A stretch of DNA of 16,402 nucleotides, from NCBI GenBank assembly GCA_023485825.1, contig JAMCZF010000022.1, positions 1-16,402 on the forward strand. Direction: 5' to 3'. The DNA is from Candidatus Martarchaeota archaeon (GTDB lineage: Archaea > Micrarchaeota > Micrarchaeia > Micrarchaeales > CABMGC01). The first letter of the stretch is position 1. The number at the start of each line of letters is the position of its first letter. Below are positions 13,217 to 16,402 of the stretch, piece by piece. The notes beneath the pieces are model-generated. The model saw only the letters and a list, made by a program, of their open reading frames with translations. It was not told the DNA's origin and ran no database searches. The position numbers and the translations under genes were made by a program.

Positions 13217-14056
13217 TCATAGCGCCGAGTACTGCATGGGCCTTGCGTTCTTCGATACGTAAGCGTATATGCTGGACGTGCTGGCCTGCCACCACGAGAT
13301 GCAGAACTCAGCCGCAACGAAGATGATGATACCTGCGTACCACATCATCTGCGCGGCGCCCATGAAAACTACTGCGAGCACAACTACGACGGCAAGCGGC
13401 AGGAAGGCCGCGATGTTGACTCCGAGAACCTTCAGCGACTGTCCGCTGAGGAGCGTCCAGCTCCTGTCAAGCGCGACGCTCCTGCTCGTCTTCTTGTCAT
13501 ACATTACCTGTACGGCCAGTGACGCGTTTATGTTTACTATGTGCAGTACAATCGCAACAACGAAAAGCACAACTATTGCGATTGCTGTCAGTATTGCATG
13601 CAGTGCAAAGCCGCGCACTGCGAGAGCCAAGATGCCGGCATATGCTATGGGCACCAGAGGCGCGAGGTAATTTAATGACATGACCATCGGCCTGAGCAGG
13701 CCCCAATCACCCGCGCCAGAAAGTTTCGCCTTGGCCGCTGCCGACAGCGGCGCCGCGATTATTATCTCAAGCACGAAGAATGCCGCTGTATACCATAGTG
13801 CAAATACATACCACGACACGTTGGCGAGCGATGCCGACCAGAATAAAACGATCATGTAAAGCGAGAATATGAGGCTTGACGGGACATTGAACAGAAAGAC
13901 CACCGGCTTTGATGCCAGAAGCCCTGCGGCTCCGGCAAGCGCACCGCTTCCGGATATGCTGGGCGCGACCATGTGGGTTCCGATGAACGCATCCCGTTTG
14001 TCTTCGCTGAAAGTATGCGAGCGCAGCCTGCCCTTTTCCTTCTTGGTTATAGGCAT
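13217..14056 (-). CDS. Polytopic membrane protein of unknown function
   Basis: Unrecognised. The 279 residues have a basic cytoplasmic N-terminus (about 1-25) and then about six membrane helices (roughly 50-75, 80-104, 128-150, 153-180, 215-238 and 240-262), some preceded by charged loops such as DKKTSRSVALDRSW (about 187-200). That loop plus two bundles of helices resembles uncharacterised archaeal membrane proteins of the DUF4013-like kind, but I cannot assign a family. No catalytic motif or metal-binding cluster is visible. It follows the YbjQ-like gene by 5 bases and must be co-transcribed with it. The stop lies 27 bases from the end of the IS605 relic. Confidence 0.7.
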   Translation of the reverse strand: MPITKKEKGRLRSHTFSEDKRDAFIGTHMVAPSISGSGALAGAAGLLASKPVVFLFNVPSSLIFSLYMIVLFWSASLANVSWYVFALWYTAAFFVLEIIIAAPLSAAAKAKLSGAGDWGLLRPMVMSLNYLAPLVPIAYAGILALAVRGFALHAILTAIAIVVLFVVAIVLHIVNINASLAVQVMYDKKTSRSVALDRSWTLLSGQSLKVLGVNIAAFLPLAVVVVLAVVFMGAAQMMWYAGIIIFVAAEFCISWWQASTSSIYAYVSKNARPMQYSAL

Positions 14057-14061
14057 CTCAT

Positions 14062-14475
14062 CTACTTGTCAACAGGCAGCACAACCGTAGGCGAACCTGA
14101 ACCTGACGACTTGCTCTTGCCCACGTACTTTATGGCCGTGCCGATAGCTGTTATCTCCATCCAGTTGCCCATGGGTATTACGTTGAGCTTTACCTCCACC
14201 ACTCCATCGGCGCCCATCTTCGCGGCTTCCTCCTTCATCCTGCCTATGGCCATCTCCCTTGCGTTGTACATAAGCTCGGTTATCTGCGGTATCTCGCCCT
14301 TCGTCATCCCCTTGAGCGAGCTCCCAAGCCCACCTACAAACCCCATGCTGTACACGGAGTTTCCCACAACAAGCCCTATGGGCATGTACCCCCTGTCGAG
14401 CAGCATCCAAAAGTCTGATGTGCTCAAGTCGCTTGTAAACACAGAGCTATCCACTGTCGCGTTGCCGGCTGACAT
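14062..14475 (-). CDS. YbjQ-like (UPF0145) protein
   Basis: A start at the ATG 14475 gives 137 residues; a GTG at 14487 would add four. The C-terminal half carries the YbjQ pattern: MYNAREMAIGRMKEEAAKMG followed by ADGVVEVKLN and, after a short loop, MEITAIGTAIKYV. The family forms pentameric beta/alpha assemblies and is annotated as heavy-metal binding from structure only, so the molecular role is unknown. The N-terminal half (DFWMLLDRGYMPIGLVVGNSV) is less typical. No cysteines are present, so thiol-metal chemistry is unlikely and a link to the mercury island is not supported. A TATA-like element about 31 bases upstream, read TATTTAGATTTTA on this strand, overlaps the divergent promoter of the gene at 14540. 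Confidence 0.75.
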   Translation of the reverse strand: MSAGNATVDSSVFTSDLSTSDFWMLLDRGYMPIGLVVGNSVYSMGFVGGLGSSLKGMTKGEIPQITELMYNAREMAIGRMKEEAAKMGADGVVEVKLNVIPMGNWMEITAIGTAIKYVGKSKSSGSGSPTVVLPVDK

Positions 14476-14498
14476 ATCATCACGCACGTAATTCCAAT

Positions 14499-14513
14499 GT
14501 AAAATCTAAATAC
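14499..14513. promoter_or_regulatory. Shared divergent TATA region
   Basis: TGTAAAATCTAAATA reads as TCTAAATA centred 31 bases before the ATG at 14540. On the minus strand it reads as TTTAGATTTTA centred about 31 bases before the ATG at 14475. One short AT-rich element therefore seems to serve both genes. Confidence 0.5.
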
Positions 14514-14539
14514 CTTCCTGTCCAATTAGCTCTGGTTTA

Positions 14540-15055
14540 ATGGCGTCTGTAACCGGGCTCACTCTCACCGCAGTCGGAATTGTGTTCCTGATTCTCGGGA
14601 TAGCGCTTCTTGCTTCCGGCTCGGGAGCCGGCACGGTTCTGATTTTCCTCGCCATTCTCTCCTTAGCTTTCGGAGCCGTAGCATCCTCAAGCAAGCAATA
14701 CGGATACGTCGCGCAGAGGTTCTCAGGCGCACGCAACCGTCAGAACGCAAACGTGGCCGGCCTTCAATCGAGCGCGTCCGGCCCGCTCACCGGACAGGCG
14801 TATGCGAACGCATTCAGGAACACCGGCGCCGTGGTCAAATCCAGGAACCCAGTCCGGGGAGCGACGGTCGTGCTTGTTCTCGCCATAATCTCAATAATAA
14901 TTGGTTCATGGAGCATCGGCGCAATCTTCTTTTTCGCGGCTATTTGGATGTTCGTGTCTCCCTCTAGAAGTGCAGGCGCTGCCGCACCGCCCGCTTTCAG
15001 CCCAATGCCCCTGCAGTCGTCAGCGCAAGCGGATGAAGATGACGGGCTCGGATGA
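14540..15055 (+). CDS. Small four-helix membrane protein, unknown function
   Basis: Unrecognised. In 171 residues there are two paired hydrophobic stretches: helices at about 5-26 and 29-49, a polar Ser/Asn/Gln-rich central loop (about 50-103), then helices at about 105-124 and 126-141, and a Pro/Ala/Ser-rich tail ending in acidic EDDGLG. The two halves look alike in layout (helix pair plus polar tail), which could reflect an old duplication, but no residue pattern proves it. No cysteines or catalytic motifs are seen. It has its own promoter and is convergent with the DUF929 gene, with 23 bases between the stops. Confidence 0.65.
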   Translation: MASVTGLTLTAVGIVFLILGIALLASGSGAGTVLIFLAILSLAFGAVASSSKQYGYVAQRFSGARNRQNANVAGLQSSASGPLTGQAYANAFRNTGAVVKSRNPVRGATVVLVLAIISIIIGSWSIGAIFFFAAIWMFVSPSRSAGAAAPPAFSPMPLQSSAQADEDDGLG

Positions 15056-15078
15056 GGCCCCTGCCGCCCCCCACAAGG

Positions 15079-16221
15079 CTAGTACCCGTTCGCCGCCTCT
15101 ATCTGTGATATTGCAGGCAGCTGGCATACCGGCGCAGTGTTGTTGATAGAGGCGCAGGTCATTGCAATGTAAATGTCTGCAGCCGCATATTCTGTCCAGG
15201 CGAACTGCGAGTTGGGGCTGCCGAGCAATGAGTACACCTGGGCATGCGTCCAGTTTGCCAGCGGCAGCGGCGCTGTTGCGGTGTTGTTGCCGAAGTCGAC
15301 GGCATCGGCGCCGCCCACCTGCGAGGCCCCCCAAATGGTATAAGGGGTTCCCTGGAAGTTGTTTATCTGCATTATGTACATGAAAGCCTTCATGTATGCC
15401 GTGTTGTTGCTCTGGTTGACAATCTGCTGCATCTGCTGCAATGGCTGCAGGTTGAAGCCCGCAGTTATGGGATCCGTGCTCTCGAATGCCAAGAAGTTTA
15501 TGTACTTGCTGCTGTAGAATGAGCCCAGGTCCATGTTAGATTCAGTATAGGTGGCAGGCGACCAGTAAAGAGTCGGTACGTCGCTATCACCTATGGAGCT
15601 GTATCCGGTGTATAGCGTTGAGAAGTTGCCGAAGCGCGAAAGCGCCAGGGCCATGGCCCACCTGTTCTCACCGCAGAATACGCAGGTTATGGAACCAAGG
15701 TATATCACGCTGGGCTTCCCATTGACAAGGAACGGCGGGACCTTCCTCACAGAAGCGCCTACGCTGTTCTGCAGGCTCCTGTTCAGGTACATCTCGCCAG
15801 CCTTCTCGAAGTAGGAGTCCGGGGCGTTGTTTATCACTGCAAGGTTGCTTGCGTTAAGCTGAGTGTTCAGCCCAAATAGCGTGTCCCCCGGCGTGCCAAT
15901 TGTGTTTATCGGGGGGAAACCAGAAAGGGAAAGGGGCGGGACTATCAACGGGCCTGAAACATTGTACTGCACCAGGCTAGACGGAGCCGTGCCGTTTTTG
16001 TATATCACCTTCGTCTGGTTGACGTACACTGTCTTGTTGACGTACACTGTGTTAGACGGAGCCGTGCCGTTTTTGTATATCACCTTCGTCTGGTTGACGT
16101 ACACTGTCTTGTTGACGTACACTGTCTTTGTGCTTGAATGGAAATAGCTCACGCCGGACACCAGTACCGCTATTATACTGAGCACAACCGCAACGTAGGC
16201 AAGCCGCGCCTGCCGCGTCAT
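15079..16221 (-). CDS. DUF929 family thioredoxin-like membrane-anchored protein with repeated stalk
   Basis: Second DUF929 protein of the window, 380 residues from the ATG at 16221. The frame opens at 16278, but that ATG lies inside the TATA box; AGGTG shortly before 16221 serves as ribosome binding site. The order is: basic head, membrane helix (about 7-24), a stalk (about 30-83) made of TVYVNKTVYVNQTKVIYKNG repeated twice and full of N-glycosylation sequons, then the thioredoxin-like domain with Cys180 and Cys183 in CVFCGENRWAMALALSRFG. A late Cys pair (MTCASINNTAPVCQLP) matches the paralogue at 2166-3236. The two share long identical words such as FCGENRWAMALALSRFG. It shares a promoter region with the TatD-like gene. 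An outward-facing thiol-redox or metal-thiol role is inferred. Confidence 0.8.
   Translation of the reverse strand: MTRQARLAYVAVVLSIIAVLVSGVSYFHSSTKTVYVNKTVYVNQTKVIYKNGTAPSNTVYVNKTVYVNQTKVIYKNGTAPSSLVQYNVSGPLIVPPLSLSGFPPINTIGTPGDTLFGLNTQLNASNLAVINNAPDSYFEKAGEMYLNRSLQNSVGASVRKVPPFLVNGKPSVIYLGSITCVFCGENRWAMALALSRFGNFSTLYTGYSSIGDSDVPTLYWSPATYTESNMDLGSFYSSKYINFLAFESTDPITAGFNLQPLQQMQQIVNQSNNTAYMKAFMYIMQINNFQGTPYTIWGASQVGGADAVDFGNNTATAPLPLANWTHAQVYSLLGSPNSQFAWTEYAAADIYIAMTCASINNTAPVCQLPAISQIEAANGY
15979..16128 (-). repeat. 75-bp tandem repeat, two copies, in the DUF929 stalk
   Basis: The 72 bases 15979-16050 recur exactly at 16054-16125, with a 3-base joint differing by one base (GTT versus CTT), so the period is 75 bases or 25 residues, in frame. 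Each unit itself contains the word GTTGACGTACACTGT twice (coding TVYVN). Near-perfect identity points to a recent duplication or ongoing slippage that changes stalk length. Confidence 0.95.
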
Positions 16222-16274
16222 TAATCTCGCACCTGACCTTGAGGATGCCACGCCATCATATCTTATTCTGGGTA

Positions 16275-16286
16275 ACAATATATAAG
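16275..16286. promoter_or_regulatory. Shared TATA box between DUF929 and TatD-like genes
   Basis: CAATATATAAGG is centred about 33 bases before the TatD-like ATG (16314). On the other strand it predicts a DUF929 start near 16255, leaving a leader of about 35 bases with an AGGTG element before 16221. Confidence 0.5.
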
Positions 16287-16313
16287 GCTTGTGTGCATTC
16301 TAGGTATGTTTTC

Positions 16314-16402
16314 ATGGAAAAACAAAAAGGCAATTTTGTGGTAGATGCGCATTGCCATCTCGAGTTGTTCGATGATCCAGGCGCGGCAATGGAGGCATCG
16401 GA
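16314..16402 (+). CDS. TatD-like metal-dependent hydrolase, 3'-truncated by window end
   Basis: Only the first 29 residues are present: a charged start MEKQKGNF followed by VVDAHCHLELFDD. The pattern (V/I)DxHxHL near the N-terminus gives the first two metal-binding histidines of the amidohydrolase/TatD DNase fold (His14 and His16 here). TatD proteins are metal-dependent nucleases or phosphoesterases in the cytoplasm. With the rest missing, another PHP- or amidohydrolase-type enzyme cannot be excluded. A TATA box 28-39 bases upstream supports this ATG. Confidence 0.6.
   Translation, partial: MEKQKGNFVVDAHCHLELFDDPGAAMEAS

Noticed and set aside
14062..14475. YbjQ-like protein as part of mercury resistance
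   Set aside because: It has no cysteines, lies far from the island and has its own promoter; the 'heavy-metal' label of the family is not based on function.
15979..16128. CRISPR-like or regulatory repeat
   Set aside because: Two adjacent copies without spacers, in frame within a coding gene; it is a protein repeat.

Overview
The window looks archaeal, most probably from a DPANN or Micrarchaeota-like acidophile; the lineage is inference. Supporting signs are an archaeal-type SecY, a tRNA gene without an encoded CCA, TATA boxes about 26-31 bases ahead of many start codons (leaderless style), a few GGTGA-type ribosome binding sites, a pilin-like protein with a short N-terminus, and two DUF929 proteins, a family I know mainly from acidophilic archaea such as Sulfolobales and Thermoplasmatales.

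Layout. 1-700: a small unrecognised gene, tRNA-Arg(TCG), then 170 bases of strongly folding non-coding sequence. About 695-5383: a visibly AT-richer block that reads as a mercury-resistance island. On the minus strand it has a DUF929 thioredoxin-like membrane protein followed by mercuric reductase MerA. On the plus strand, from a divergent promoter, it has an ArsR-type regulator, a zinc-finger/MerT-like-helix/thioredoxin fusion, a small membrane protein with a MerT-like Cys-Cys helix, and a decayed thioredoxin paralogue. 5384-8850: the GC-richer chromosome resumes with secY behind a V4R-domain gene (4-base overlap), a pilin-like gene, and a GC-rich structured gap. 8852-13190: nrdA-nrdB, a class I ribonucleotide reductase whose small subunit has the class Ic signature (Phe at the radical position, Glu as first metal ligand), followed directly by a TnpB/IS605-type relic. 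13217-16402: a polytopic membrane protein with a YbjQ-like gene, a divergent four-helix membrane protein, a second DUF929 gene with a tandemly repeated stalk, and the start of a TatD-like hydrolase.

How the island may work (inference): the ArsR-type protein senses Hg(II) and controls both arms of the divergent promoter. The two Cys-Cys membrane proteins pass Hg(II) inward. Thioredoxin folds outside the membrane take the place of the usual MerP carrier, and MerA reduces Hg(II) to Hg(0) in the cytoplasm. The fusion protein and the link of DUF929 to merA are the most unusual parts of the window.
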